Assembly (NCBI RefSeq): GCF_945859705.1
Contig: NC_079136.1
Span: forward strand, 117,363,028-117,427,027
Origin: Episyrphus balteatus
Taxonomy: Eukaryota; Arthropoda; Insecta; Diptera; Syrphidae
Direction: 5' to 3'
Length of the DNA stretch: 64,000 nucleotides
Part shown: positions 50,300 through 62,515 of the stretch, piece after piece
Position numbering within the stretch: the stretch's first letter is position 1
Layout: each line of letters begins with the position of its first letter
Program-made: the position numbers and the translations under genes
Notes under the pieces: model-generated
The model's input: the letters and a program-made list of their open reading frames with translations, nothing else
What the model was told of the DNA's origin: nothing
Database searches by the model: none

Positions 50300-51462
50300 T
50301 TAAAAGATATTGGAGTTTGCCTTCGATTTGCCTCGCATGCACATCACATCACATTCAAAAACAATTGAATCAACTTTCTATCACCAGGAATGATGGTGAT
50401 TGAAAAGGACGAAAAAGGGACTTCCTTTTCTTTCAAAAAAAAAAAAATAAATAAAGGAAGAAAATATTAGAAACACATTTATTTTTTTTTTTTTTGTTTT
50501 GTGTTCCTTGTTTTTTCCTCCTCTTCTACAATCGTGTCAATAAATTCAACTTGCCCAAGAATATTGAGGAAGCAAATTTGTCTTCTCGACGTGTAAAACC
50601 AAATAAAAAAAAAAAGAACCAACAACAGCAAACGTAAATGGAAAAAGGAAGAAAAAATATCGATGGAAAAGACAAAACATAAATATTGAAATTAGCTCTC
50701 CAACACATCTTCTGACTACGGAATTTCGATAAAGTGAATGGAAAAGTTCGAAAGTCTTTCTGGTTTTTTCATTTTTTTTTTTTTTTTCAATTTTCCACAA
50801 AGGAAGAAAAAAAAGCCCCCAAAACAGAGAAGATGAATCCATTTTATCGGTTATGTTGGGTTAGGCCAACTACAACACCATCACCAACATCCAACATCCA
50901 ACACTTTAGATGAATAATATTCAACAAAGAATCCTTGTCTGTGGATATATTGAAGGACTGACTTAGTCGAAGAGTGAGTCCTTTATGATCTTATAAAAAA
51001 TTCATAACACAGGAGCCGATAAAGTTTTGTGTGAGAGGGCTTAACAGAAATGGTATAGGGACAATGTGTTTTTAAATAGCCAACAAGCTGCTAAAATAAA
51101 AAACTTTCGGATTTCTACGTGAGAATAGTGGAATGGCGATACATCAGCAATATCTTTATGTCAAATATTTAGGTATATTGAATCTATTTAATATTTAAGG
51201 ATCATTTGATTATGCCAATTTGTGGTAAAAAAAAAAAAACCAGAAAGTTGTTTAATAAAGTAGTGGAATAATAGTTGAAGTTTTGATTCTAATAAATAGG
51301 CAGTGTTTTCCATTGCTAACGTTTGAAAACAAATTTACATAAAAAAAGCTGTTTGAATTTTCATTCTTATGTGAGGTACCTACATATATCAACTTCCATA
51401 TCCAACATCCATAAATACGTCATAATTTTTGAAAACTAACGTGCGTCACTTTTGAAAACTAA
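49291..51462. other. non-coding stretch with a 31-T run
   Basis: No gene is supported. A T run of about 31 lies at 50268-50298. The part at 50020-50230 is less A/T-rich and free of obvious repeats. The overlapping open frames at 50526-50842 are Phe/Leu/Cys-rich and derive from T/A runs. Confidence 0.4.
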
Positions 51463-53129
51463 CGTAAAAATAGAAATTGAATTTTTAAAGAAAAAAATAA
51501 TAAAAATCTTGACCGCCGCACCACAGCCGTTTGGTGGAAAATTTCGGCGCATCACCGCCGCCGCACCACGACTGCACCATTTTTTGTATGAAAAATTCGC
51601 CGCACCATGATACATGTAGGATAGCTACATATAGTACACACAAAAAACATCCTAAATTAAAGCCAAACATTTGGGCAATTACACTATTTTTTCCATTTCA
51701 AATAATTCCAAATAATTCCATCTAATTCGTCTAAGATTTAAAGTATAAAAAGGCAGAATAAATTAAATGATATTAATTCGGTAAAAGAATTGTGCAAAGT
51801 GAAGAAAAGAAAAGCGACGTAAAGTTAAGTCAAATTAAAGTCAAGTAAAATGACCCATTTTTACCCATTCTCCCGTAAGAGCTTCTTGAGTGTAGCTATG
51901 CGTTTAACTCAAACAGCACTTGAATTCGGCTTCTGGTATTACCGTTTCTATTTTAACGGCTTTTTTGATCAAATTAAGTTCTTAACATTATAAGAGGTCT
52001 ATGTAGTCATCCCTGATAAACCAAAAAATAAAGAAAAATAAAAAAAAATTTCAAAAAAAGGAATACCTATCCAAAAAACGGTTTTTAATTTTCTTTGGTT
52101 TATCTAAAATTTAAACATTATTTAATAATAAAATGTTCAAATAAACTCAAAAAAAAATTGATTTTCCTCAAAATCAACCATAGTTATAAAATAGCGGCAC
52201 ATTTTCTAAAAAACCGTAAAAAGGCCTATTTTGATAGCTTTTCTAAAATGATCTCAAATGTAAGAAAACATTTTTTTTTTAACAAAGTAAATTTAATTTT
52301 TTTGTAGAGAAATAAAGTAATCCGTTGTTGAGATATTGATAGTTAAAGTCAAAAGTATCTAAAAAAAATCGTAGAAGTTTGAAACAAAAAGAATCTTAAA
52401 GCCAAATATTTCCAAAAATAATAATCATTTTTTCGCAAAAAAATGTCCCACTTTTCTTTTAGAGAAAAGTAAAAACAAAAAAATTTGGAAAATGTATTAT
52501 TCCAAAGATTTAGCTATTTAGAAATAAAATATTTAGTTTTAAAATCTAAAAACTAGAGAAATGGAGCTTTCACATGCTTTTTGTATCATGACATACGATC
52601 ATTTTTATACTATTTTTCGAAAATCACTAAAAAATCACAATTTTTTTTTTGATCCCTTAATTTTTTGGGCTAGTGTAGTAAGTATAAATTCAAGGTGCTA
52701 TAATACTTATGAAACTTTTTAATTATTTGCTATCTCAAAGCCTTCTTTGTATTCAGTTTTAATTCACATCACAAAAAACAAGAAAAGGAAACAAAAAGAA
52801 TGAATATATTAATCAATACAACTTTTGAAAAAATGAGTAATTTTAAAGTACGACACACAATTTTTTAACCACGAGAATTCGTTTTATTTAATGTATATAC
52901 CAAATTTCAATCAAATCGGTCCACCCTTTCAGTTTTTATAGGTTTTTTCCACTTGCTCCATAGAAGGCAACTACTGTGCGGCGCAGCGGCGGCGGTGGTG
53001 CAGCGAATTTTTCATTCAAAATGAAATGGTGCAGACGTAGTGCAGCGGGGTGGTGTGGCGGTTTAGAAATTTTTAAAATGGTGCGGTCGTGGTGCAGCGG
53101 TGGTGCGGCGGAATTCCATTTTTACTCGG
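51463..53129. mobile_element. foldback element 1 with GC-richer CACCGCC-type arms
   Basis: The left arm (about 51463-51615) starts CGTAAAAATAGAAATTGA and contains GACCGCCGCACCACAGCC, GGAAAATTTCGGCGCATC and CACGACTGCACCATT. The right arm (about 52970-53129) is the inverted counterpart: GGTGGTGCAGCGAATTTTTC, ATTCAAAATGAAATGGTGC, GGTGCGGCGGAATTCCATTT and the end TTTTTACTCGG. Inside the right arm GGTGCGG and GTGGTGCAGC recur as short direct repeats, a feature of foldback elements. The 1.35 kb between the arms is A/T-rich with no transposase. Element 2 at 59.9 kb has the same arms. Confidence 0.75.
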
Positions 53130-53214
53130 GCATGAATGTACTACATGATCCAGGGATGTCAAATAAAAAAATATAAAAAAAAAATAAAAAAAAATATATA
53201 AAAACAAAATCCTT

Positions 53215-53850
53215 TGAGGTCTGGTAGTCTAAACCTTAATGTAAAGAAAAGACAAATTTGATTGCATTATAATTCAACAACCAGACTTCGAAGAAACTTT
53301 TGGTTTTCAGCTATCAATAGTGCTTAAAAAGACCTTTCTTTGATGACTCACGCGATGGATTTTTATAACATTTTTGAAAATGTATTTTTTCAGGCAAGGG
53401 GTGTTAAAATTGATTTTTTCTCGAAAATCCAAAAAAAAATAAATTTTTAATTTTTTTTACATAATTAGATAGGCCTGTTCATTGTAATCTCGTAACTGTA
53501 AACCAAACCTTGTTTTGAGACTTTGATCCGAAAATATCTGCTTCCGAATGTAAAAAAAAAAAAAAATACTTCGATTGTTAATAATAATTCAGCAACTAGA
53601 CCTCCAAAAAACTTTTGGTTTTAAGCTATGAACATAGACCTTTCCTTTGATGTCTCAATGGATGTGTTTGGAAGAAGTTTTTGAAAATGTATTTTTTCAG
53701 GCAAGGGGTGTTAACCTTGATTTTTTTTTGAAAATCTTTGAAAATTTTTAATTTTTTTACATAATTAGATACGGCGTTTCATTGAAGACTCATATCTGAT
53801 CCGAAAATATTTGAGAATGCAAAAAAAAAATATTTCGATTGTAAATAATT
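53215..53850 (-). repeat. ~300-bp repeat family, reversed, two units
   Basis: The phrases GAAACTTTTGGTTTTCAGCT, CGCGATGGATTTTTATAAC, TTTTTTCAGGCAAGGGGTGT (at about 53384 and 53692, period about 308), ATAATTAGAT and GAAAATATCTGCTTCCGAAT match array 2 in reverse complement. The third unit to about 53930 is truncated and diverged. Confidence 0.75.
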
Positions 53851-56200
53851 CAGCTTTCATGCATGTACATTTTTAAAAATGTGCATATTTTTTGTCGAAA
53901 ATCTGAAAAAAAATAAATTTGAAGTTTTTACATATAAATAGATATCACCTTTTCATTGTGAACAAAACATTTTCCAAGAACTTGTCCACTGAACCAGAAA
54001 TGTCACTTGGATAAAAAATGTTCCATGGGATAAAAATAGTCAAAGTGGACAGGGAATTCTGGGAGGGACAAGCCCATGGGACAAAATATGAAAAATTTTG
54101 TTTGATATGTTTAATTGTGACATTTGAGACTCTTGTGCAATATTGTGTTAAATCGCTTGTTTATTCCAAACTGTATATGCTGATGATCGATCATTTGCAT
54201 CTATCATTTTATTTTTCGATACCATTGATGCTTGGAAACTTCTCAGCATTCCAAGCAACTTATGGCTCGGTTAACTTTACATCTGGTATATTTAACTATA
54301 TTTCTGGTATATTTAACATGATTTTTGGTATATTTAACTATATTATTATCAAAATTATCCCTGATGGCGTTATTTTTTCTCCGTGTGATTTCTAGAGATT
54401 CTTGTTTTTGTTAGAGATATCGAATTGTAACTCTCGAAATCTTTTCAGAGCTATTCTGAGTGAAGTAATTTTAAATTCAAATCAACACTTTTATTATTAA
54501 GTTTCTGTTACCAATTCTAAATTAAATTAATGAATTATACAATATTCTATCTGATAATTTCAATCAAATTGTACCTCTCTTCTCCTTTTCCTTCTTATTG
54601 TGTTTAAGTTAATTTTCTGTCGTTTTGATGTCTTTAATAATTTAATAGAGTTTTGAAATATTCTTGCGGCGACAGTTTTGATGGAACTCTTAAGGCGAAC
54701 ATCCTTATATTCTCTTAATAGAGCAGCATCATTACCGCATCACCCTTGTCATTTGTCTTGTTAAAGAGGTTCTATTATACACAAAAGAAACAAAACCCCA
54801 ACAAAATACATCCAACCTGTTACAAAATTTTCTATCTTGATGTAGATATGTCTTAATTTTCATCTCACAGAAGCCACCTCAAAGTCAAAATGTAATCCTT
54901 TTCAAAACCTGATAATAATCAAACATTAATTATCCCCCAGTCTTAAATCCTTATAATATACCCACCACCCTCTCAACATCCAAAAAAAAACCTAAATAAA
55001 TTTCTAAGTAAAATACCTTCTTAAACATTATGGGTGAATTAAGAGTGTTTTTTTAGTCTTTTTTATCATCCTCGACATTTGTCTCGCCGCCAATTTAACG
55101 GTCCAACCTTCAAAAATTAAGTATAAATTCCCGTAGTAATTATTTTTAGAGGCATGAGGTTAATTCACTACGCTTCTGCAAACACAGACAGTAATTATTT
55201 TTTTTTTTTTTTTTTTGTATGTTTCGGCAAGTAATAACCTTTAAAAAAAAAACGTGAAGGTCTAGGTACCTCTTCTACGTACCTAGACCTCTCAACTTGT
55301 ATTTCGACGATGTAATCCTTGTTTATTTGTTATATGGGTACATTTTTTTTTTTTTTTTGGAAGAGGTAAAGCTTATGGCCTTATGCGCAAACAGTGAAAC
55401 GTAATTTTCGGTGGAGATTATAGGGTAAATTAACCACTTAATTGCACATTTAAAATAGGCTTGAAGAGTCTTGTGTGTTAACTTTTTTGTCAAGACACGG
55501 AAAACCGCATGAAGATTTAAATTTCACGTGGAAATTAATCTGAAAAAATTGAAACTGAATGCGATGAGTAAGCTGGAAAACACCAGACAATGTTATCGGA
55601 TATTCCGGTCATGCAGGACCCAGCACTAATATAACGGGTCAAAGCTATCGCTGTATCAGCTGTAATAATGTAACAGAGCCCTCGAGATATAGGGGGCATC
55701 GTATCGAAAAATACGGCGAAATTAATATCTCCTATTTTAATATGACCTAAACTTTAATATGGCGCATGTTATAGTTTATTGCCCCCAATATGTATTTATA
55801 TTGTAAGCTTAAAAGTACATCGATATAGAACTAAAACACTTTATTCAGAACAAAAGAGCTAAGCAGCAAACTTTTTTGTGACTCTACCTTAATTTTTCTG
55901 ATCTTGCAAACAAGACATGTTCCAAATGTGATCGGGACATATTCTAGCCGTGTTCAGAGCGGAAAATAAATTAAGGGTATTTGGAAAATACTCAAAAATC
56001 ATATGTACCGAGTTTCGAATTAATTCATTCATTTTTTTTAAATTTTTCGTAGCGTTCAAACTTATAGAGCATGTAGTCTATGACCGTGCGCATACATGTG
56101 CAAAAAATTGGTATTTGGTTAAAATGATTTTTGATCGAATAACGGGAACAACAAGTTGTTTTGTCCCAAGTTTTTTTGACCGTTTTAAACCGTTTTTTAT
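53851..56200. other. non-coding stretch with short repeats
   Basis: No gene is supported. At 54280-54345 the 21-bp unit TCTGGTATATTTAACTATAT occurs about three times, as at 24.7 kb. Near 55250-55290 is GTCTAGGTACCTCTTCTACG followed by the palindromic TACCTAGAC, a small hairpin. The segment 55560-55720 is less A/T-rich and unique, with no supported frame. Confidence 0.4.
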
Positions 56201-56400
56201 TTTTATCTTTTTTTCTTCAACAGATAAATGAATGAAATTTATATTGATTGATAATAGACAGGACTATATCTGTGCAAAATTTCAATCAATTTTGTAGTCA
56301 CAATTTTTTAGATATCGGTAAAATAAAATTCTATTAAAAGTACAGTTTGGAATTTCTATTAAAAGTACAGTTTGGAATTTCGACATGGTTGACTTTAAAA
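56050..56400 (-). repeat. third copy of the 27 kb / 37 kb repeat family, reversed
   Basis: Going leftward on the minus strand, the phrases match 27640-27860: GAAATTTATATTGATTGATA vs CATTAATC, CAACAGATAAATGAATGAAA vs TTTCATTCATTTATCTGTTG, AACTTGGGACAA vs TTGTCCCAAGTT, and CGTGCGCATACATGTG vs CATGCATGCGCATG. The match is imperfect but ordered over about 220 bases. Confidence 0.5.
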
Positions 56401-56799
56401 AATTCTAACTTTTTTTCTAGGCATCGCAGAAATAAGATTGAAACGTCATATGAAAGGTGAAATAATGAGCTAAAATGATATAAAACTTTTTATAGGTTGT
56501 CATTGAAAAAAATTGATTCAATAGCGTGAGAAGATAAAATTACATGGTTTTTTTTTTTTGCTTTTTTGATGAAAATTGATTGAGTTCAAAAAATTATAGC
56601 TCTTTTTGTAGATGTCTAATAGACATGAACGATTTATATATTTTCAATAAGCTTTTGCGGTGGTATAAAATTTATTATAGTTTGTTATATAAAAAAAAAT
56701 GGATTTTTGGGTGATGTGAAGTGATTTTTTCACTTTTTTCATCAGAAATGATTGTTTGTAGGTATTAGTTTTTAATAAATTATTTTAATACTCTTAGAC

Positions 56800-58028
56800 C
56801 GAGAGCCGGCAGCATATTTTGGCAGTTTTGATATAACCGAAATTCGAGTGTGCACATATCTAGATATGCACCGCAGTATGTCAACGGAACAAGTCTGGCA
56901 GTGATCTTTTTCAGCTTTCCCTTGCCAGACGCATCCAAAGTGCAGCAAAAAATCAATTTTTGGCGTTTTGGTATAACCGTTTTATGCTCTTTTAATCCCT
57001 GAAGACAAAATGCATTTCGGATTTTTTCCCAGACCCCCATGCCCCATATAGCAAAATCTAACTTTCCCGTACTATTGAGATACCTTTTAGGGCGTCTGGC
57101 AGAGGGTAGGCTGAAACAAAACTGGCTTAAACTTACATTTTCTAAATCAGGAAAAGGCAGAGAAAGTTAATATTTGGCCATCAATGGTTACTCTAAACAA
57201 AAAAATATTATTTCAATTTTATAAGAAAAAAACAGAAACTAGGAGTTTTTTCTATGGAAAAACCTGTTTGGGAAACCTTTAAGGGCGTATGGCAGAGGGA
57301 AGGCTGAAAAATATCTTGCTTAAACTTATATTTTCTAAACCAGGAATAGACATAGAATTTTAATTTGTTACCATCATACGGTTATACCCAACAGAAAATA
57401 AGCTATTAGGTTTTTTATTAGAAAAATGCATTTCAAAATGCTTCAAAGCGGTCTGGCGGGGCGAAAGCTAAAAAAAACTTCTGGTACCCACGTTTTTGAA
57501 ATCAGGGGATTTTTTATGATTTTTTGGTGTATCATTTATTGGGGTAATACCTAGCAAAACGCCAAAAGTTGATTTTTGACTGCACTTTGGATGCGTCTGG
57601 CAGAGGGAAGGCTGAAAAATAGCTGGCTAAAAATTAAATTTTCTAGACCTGGAATAGACATAGAATATTAATTTGTTACCATCATACGGTTATACCTAAC
57701 AGAAAATAAGTAATTAGGTTTTTTATTAGAAAAATGCACTTAAAAATGCTTTAAAGCGGTCTGGCGGGGGGAAAGCTGAAAAAGAAACTTGCGGTACCCA
57801 CAGATTCGAAATCAGGGGATTTTTTATGATTTTTTGGTGTATCATTTATTCGGTTATACCAAAACGCCAAAAATTGATTTTTTGCTGCACTTTGGATGCG
57901 TCTGGCAAGGGAAAGCTGAAAAAGATCACTGCCAGACTTGTTCCGTTGACATACTGTGGTGCATATCTAGATATGTGCACACTCGAATTTCGGTTATATC
58001 AAAACTGCCAAAATATGCTGCCGGCTCT
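56800..58028. mobile_element. 1.23-kb transposon with 178-bp terminal inverted repeats
   Basis: Bases 56802-56979 (AGAGCCGGCAGCATATTTTG ... GGCGTTTTGGTATAACCG) are the near-exact reverse complement of 57851-58028. The flanks share CTCTTAGAC: 56791-56799 on the left and 58025-58033 on the right, overlapping the last bases of the arm, so a target duplication of about 8-9 bp is possible. A third partial arm copy is at 57550-57615. The interior has a direct duplication: blocks with CTGGCGGGGCGAAAGCT, CAGGGGATTTTTTATGATTT and CATCATACGGTTATACC at about 57370-57545 and 57675-57850. No transposase is present, so the copy is non-autonomous. The superfamily is uncertain. Confidence 0.85.
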
Positions 58029-59907
58029 TAGACTATCTTTTCGCGTTGTAAAAATTAAAAAAAATTTGTATTCTTTAGAAGAAATATTTGGCTTTTTAAT
58101 GGCATAATTTTTTTTGTAAGCTTTTAAAATTTAAAAAAATTAATATAATGAGAAAAGAAAAAAGGAAATTTTTGTTTTGGCTTTTTCTTGTAAATTATGA
58201 TTGTTTTAAATAAATAAACGCTTCAATTGACTCTATTTAAACAAAAGCACACAACCTGTTTTCTAACGACGTTATCACGTAAAATCATCGTCCGTAAACC
58301 GGCTTTACAGACAACCTCTTTTTAATTATGTTACCTATTGTTTGACATATAAAATATTTCCCAAATCAACCATCCTACAATGTAAAGAAAAATATAGTTT
58401 TATTAGTACATATTTAAATAGATTGTCACGTTTATTGACACCAAATTATATTTCTAATTTTATGAGCTCCTTGATAAAATAATAAAAAAGATATTTAATA
58501 CATTTTGGTTGTATCGATTTTATTATAATAAAAACGGTTTTTTTTTCAAAAATTGAAGTATATTTGAATTATAACTGTTCTGCATTAGATTTTTTGCAAT
58601 TTGGATCATAAGATAACGGTTTTTTTTTTTTGCAAAAATTGGGCATGTCAATAGGTAGACTATTTCTTAGAACTCAGTTGAATACTTTGATAAAAATTAA
58701 ACTTATTAAGTTCAAAACATTATTTCTATCAAATTTTTAAGAGCGACTGCTCAAACAACTTGAAAAACTGTTCACTGCATCGCTTGGATTGACTACTTAA
58801 AAGGAGGACATGGATAGGCACAGTTGATTTTTCACGGATTTATTTTCATTAAGACATATCTCGTAAATATTTTCAGGAGTTCACGATATAAAAATCTACT
58901 GGGATCTAAGACTAAATTTTTTTAAGGACATGATACGTCTATTTACGATCTCACATGATATTTTTAGCCGTAAAGAATGTGAACAGTAAGATTAAGAAAA
59001 AAAAAAACATATTGAAATGTAAAAATGCTCTTAAAAAATATCGTCATGCCAACTAAGCCGATCATATTACTATTTACCCTATTTAATAGGTATACTATAT
59101 TAACAACAGAATACCAAACATATTTCTATATAAATTGGCTCATATTGATTGCTCGTACATATTTATTGCATTGCACGATGTTTTTTTTTTTTTTTGTATT
59201 TTATTCAAATCAGGCTTATACTCATACTGTCGACGCTATACCGTTGGCTCCTAACGATTATTTAATTTCTTTTTGATTTTTTTTTTTTTTTCTTTGTAGG
59301 GATTTCTATTGATTACATGCGTTTGAAATGCTGTTCAATCAAAAAATATTATAGAAGTAGGTATTCCTACACAATATTTGTTGTTTTTTTTTTTGTATTA
59401 TTGATGTTGTATAATATAATTGGGGGTGGTTATGGGTGGTATATGTGACTTTGTCTATTTTTAAGTTGATTTTACTTATTCTGATATTTATTTATTTTGT
59501 ATTTTATTTTTTTTTGTTACATGAAAGTCGATTAAATCAGAATTTTGTTTTGTTTGTGTATATATATTTTTTTTTTTTTTTTATGGTGGTTGGTGGAAAG
59601 AGATTTGTTTAACATGAATATTGACAAATGTTTTGATGTCGTGCCTAATTATTTAACTGAATATTGAATGATCTTGTTTTCTATTCTTTTATTTATTTAT
59701 TCTTTGTTTGAAGCAATTAATATTCGCTTTGAAGGATGGATTTTTGATATATTAAATTGGGTTGGGAAAAAAATCAAATCAGAATATTTATACACATATA
59801 TTTTGCTTTATTATACTTAATCCAACTTTGAACAGCTTTTTTGTTGACTAAACTACTCAAGGAGTAGTACCCCAGAGCTCTGGGTTCGTATACCAGTCGC
59901 GACCAAC
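58029..59907. other. non-coding stretch
   Basis: A/T-rich sequence with T runs near 59180, 59280, 59385 and 59570. No exon, RNA or clear repeat is supported, apart from a tRNA-like 3' half at 59861-59907 described separately. Confidence 0.4.
59861..59907 (+). repeat. possible tRNA-derived 3' fragment
   Basis: CTCTGGGTTCGTATACCAG resembles a tRNA T arm (B-box GGTTCGNNNCC) with a CTGG/CCAG stem. It is followed by TCGCGACC and then directly by the left end of foldback element 2. There is no matching D arm or acceptor stem upstream, so at best it is a fragment. Confidence 0.25.
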
Positions 59908-60585
59908 CCGAGTAAAAATAGAAATTGAGTTTTTAAAGAAAAAAATAAAAACAAAATTTGATCGCCGCACCACAGCTGCACCACCACCGTTTGGGGGAAA
60001 ATTTCGGCCCACCACCGCCACACCACGACTGTACTACGTCCGCACCATTTCATTTTGAATGAAAAATTCACTGCACCACGACTGCACCACATCCGCACCA
60101 CGTCCGCACCGTTTCATTTTGAATGAAAAATAAGCTGCACCATGATATATAATTTTAGATTATTAAAAAATAAAAAGAAACTAGCTGCGAGAAGGAGATT
60201 TGAACCCGAGTATCCAGAGCACTTTCAATTAAAAGTACAACGCCTTAACCACTCGACCACCAAGTCATGATTGAACGGACTGGCAATTTGTTGTTTAAGT
60301 CAATATAACTTTGAACGACTTAAATATTTTTATAAGTACGAGAATAGAATTTTTGATCATGGTGCAAACGTGCTACGGTGGTGGTCCACCGAATTTTTCA
60401 TTCAAAATGAAATGGTGCGGACGTGGTGCAGTCGTAGTGCGGCTGTGGTGCACCGAATTTTTTTTCATATTTTTCAAAACGAAATGGTGTGGACGTGGTG
60501 CAGCAGTGGTGTGGCGGTTTAGAAATTTTCAAAACGGTACGGACGTGGTGCAGCGGTGATGCGGCGGAATTCCATTTTTATTCGG
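59908..60585. mobile_element. foldback element 2 (678 bp), same arms as element 1
   Basis: The left end CCGAGTAAAAATAGAAATTG is opposed by the right end AATTCCATTTTTATTCGG. The left arm runs to about 60140 and the right arm from about 60357. The arms contain repeated CACGACTGCACCAC, CATTTCATTTTGAATGA and their complements, with small internal duplications: the ATTTCATTTTGAATGAAAAA block occurs twice on the left. The open frames at 59853-60101 and 60271-60559 are arm sequence read in and out of frame. About 215 bp lie between the arms, including the tRNA-like sequence. The end sequence agrees with element 1, which supports these as the true ends. Confidence 0.8.
60185..60266 (-). pseudogene. 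degenerate tRNA-like sequence, Ser/Leu type
   Basis: On the minus strand, GACTTGGTGGTCGAGTGG then TTAAGGCG gives a very good D arm and A box of the kind found in tRNA-Ser and tRNA-Leu. TCGGGTTCAAATC gives a B box. A long variable region (GTGCTCTGGATA) lies between the anticodon arm and T arm, also typical of that class. The anticodon stem (TTGTA/TTGAA) has mismatches, the T stem pairs poorly, and the acceptor ends do not pair well. It is probably a pseudogene or a tRNA-derived part of a repeat. It sits between the arms of foldback element 2. Confidence 0.55.
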
Positions 60586-62515
60586 AAAATAACTAAATTT
60601 TTTTTATAGGTGCTGTCTGTCTCTTGCAAGTAATTGACAAAGATTTTAAAAGTGCACAAGATTAAATACTATTTTTACTCATCCCTCCACTATTTTATTT
60701 AATTTTCCATAATACGACGAAGTATGTATATAAAAGCATTCGAAGAAAAGTATTTTTGAAATCAAAGCTTAAAAAACATCTTTTCCGTAAGTTTTTTTGT
60801 GTAGAAGGAGTCCTTCTCCGAATAGAATAACAATGTGAATCCCCTCTTTTTTTTGCATCTTTTGTTAAATTGTGTTGAAAAAAAAATCAACAAAAAAAAA
60901 AGAAGCAAGCAAGCAAATCATCAACATATTGAATGAAGAACGAAGGCATTAAACCGGGTGACAGAAATGAGAAAGGACAAAAAAGAAAGAAAAAAAAAAC
61001 ACAAATGCAAAAAAAAAATATAAAGAGGAACCTGCATAGAGTGGAGTCAAGAGTCAGGAAAAATGTAGCACTCCAGGCTCTCCGGGAGGAACTGATGCAT
61101 CCTGCTGAAAAGAGCTAAAAAAAATTTTGATAAATTGTATGTATTTTTATGGCCTTGGTCGATGTTATCCAGACCGCACATCAAAATTGCAATATGGTAA
61201 TTTTTTTTTTATTTTTTTATTTTGTCAGTAGTAAGATGAAAGAAAGGATATCAGGACAAATGAAAAGATCAAACACTAAAAAAAAAACCTGAAATCTTGG
61301 ATGGTCAAAGGCCGATCTTAAGTCAGGACTTTTTAAGAGTAGAAATAGAAATTAAAACTTCAAATACTGTTCAAAGCCTTGATAATGTGGAAGTCATACA
61401 ATTCTCACCAAGAAAAATAGACCCACGAGGACCAGTTTTTATATTAACTGTATTCCTGTCTATAAGTTTGCCTTCAAATCTTCCTTTGGCGCAACATTTA
61501 TCTACTTTCATTTCAGTTTTCTGTGACTAAATTAAGTGGTTCAAAGGACTTTGGGCTTCTTTATTTTGGCCTTTGCTATGCACAGAGTCCTATATACATA
61601 TTATCAAGGACTTTATAGGTAGACTTTTTCATTTCTTTTGCTTGACTTTTTTTCCTGCACGCAAATTTTTTTTTTTTTTTTTTCTTGCATCAAAAAATTA
61701 TTCTGTCTGGAAACCTTTTAAGATAGGAATTTATAACAAATTTGTTCTTTTTTTTCGAAATTAATTTGTCTCCTTGCCTGAAGCGTAGAGAGAGTGATGG
61801 ATGAAGAATTTGATACCGCATTTAATGAATGACCAAGATGAATAAACTTTGGTTAGGAGTTCTATTTTTTTTTTTTGTATTTCGTTTAATATGGGTCAAC
61901 ATGGGTTGACATATGTATAATCATTTTTTTTTTAGGTTAAATTGCTTAAAGGTAAATTGGAGGTGTCAAGTTGGAAAATACTTTACAGAGGTAAAGTATT
62001 TTTGAGGAAAATTTAAATATTTCTTTAAATTTCAAATAAAAAAAAGGAATTTAATTTCTTTTTTCATTGCCGCCACTCCATAACTTTAAGCTAAAATTTG
62101 GCAGACCTCTATCGAATAGTACAAAAAATAAATAAAAAGAAAAATTATTGCTGAAAACATAAGGGTAGGTACTTGTTTTTGGATTTGAACAGGTAAAACA
62201 TAGCAGAAACCCACGTGAAAAACGTGAAACGCTGATTAAATTCTGGAATTAGGTTTAAGATGAAACAGAGACAAAGGATCCATAAAGTTCTTAAAATTAT
62301 TTTTGGTGAAAGGGTGTTTTTTTTTTAGGGGTTGAGTTATGCGTGAGAAGGTTATCATAACATAATAGATCACATAACTTTTGTCAATGTTTTCAAACTT
62401 GGTGCAAAAGTTACGTTTGTGAAATGATGAAATGGTACCCTTACGAACATTATTAAAAATGTTGTCTTCGCACTTGGGAATTACAAATAAATTAAGTAGG
62501 TTCCTATGTATATGC
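60586..62515. other. non-coding stretch
   Basis: No gene is supported. The open frame at 60933-61118 is Lys/Arg/Glu-rich, partly from A-runs, with no recognisable domain. The one at 61297-61530 is likewise unrecognised. A GAAAGGGTGTTTTTT motif near 62309 belongs to the set at 63.5-63.8 kb. Confidence 0.4.

Noticed and set aside
56780..58107. A duplicated protein-coding gene facing outward
   Set aside because: The shared peptide is the 178-bp inverted repeat read on opposite strands.
60933..61118. Basic small protein
   Set aside because: Lys-rich through A runs, with no domain, conserved context or splice support.
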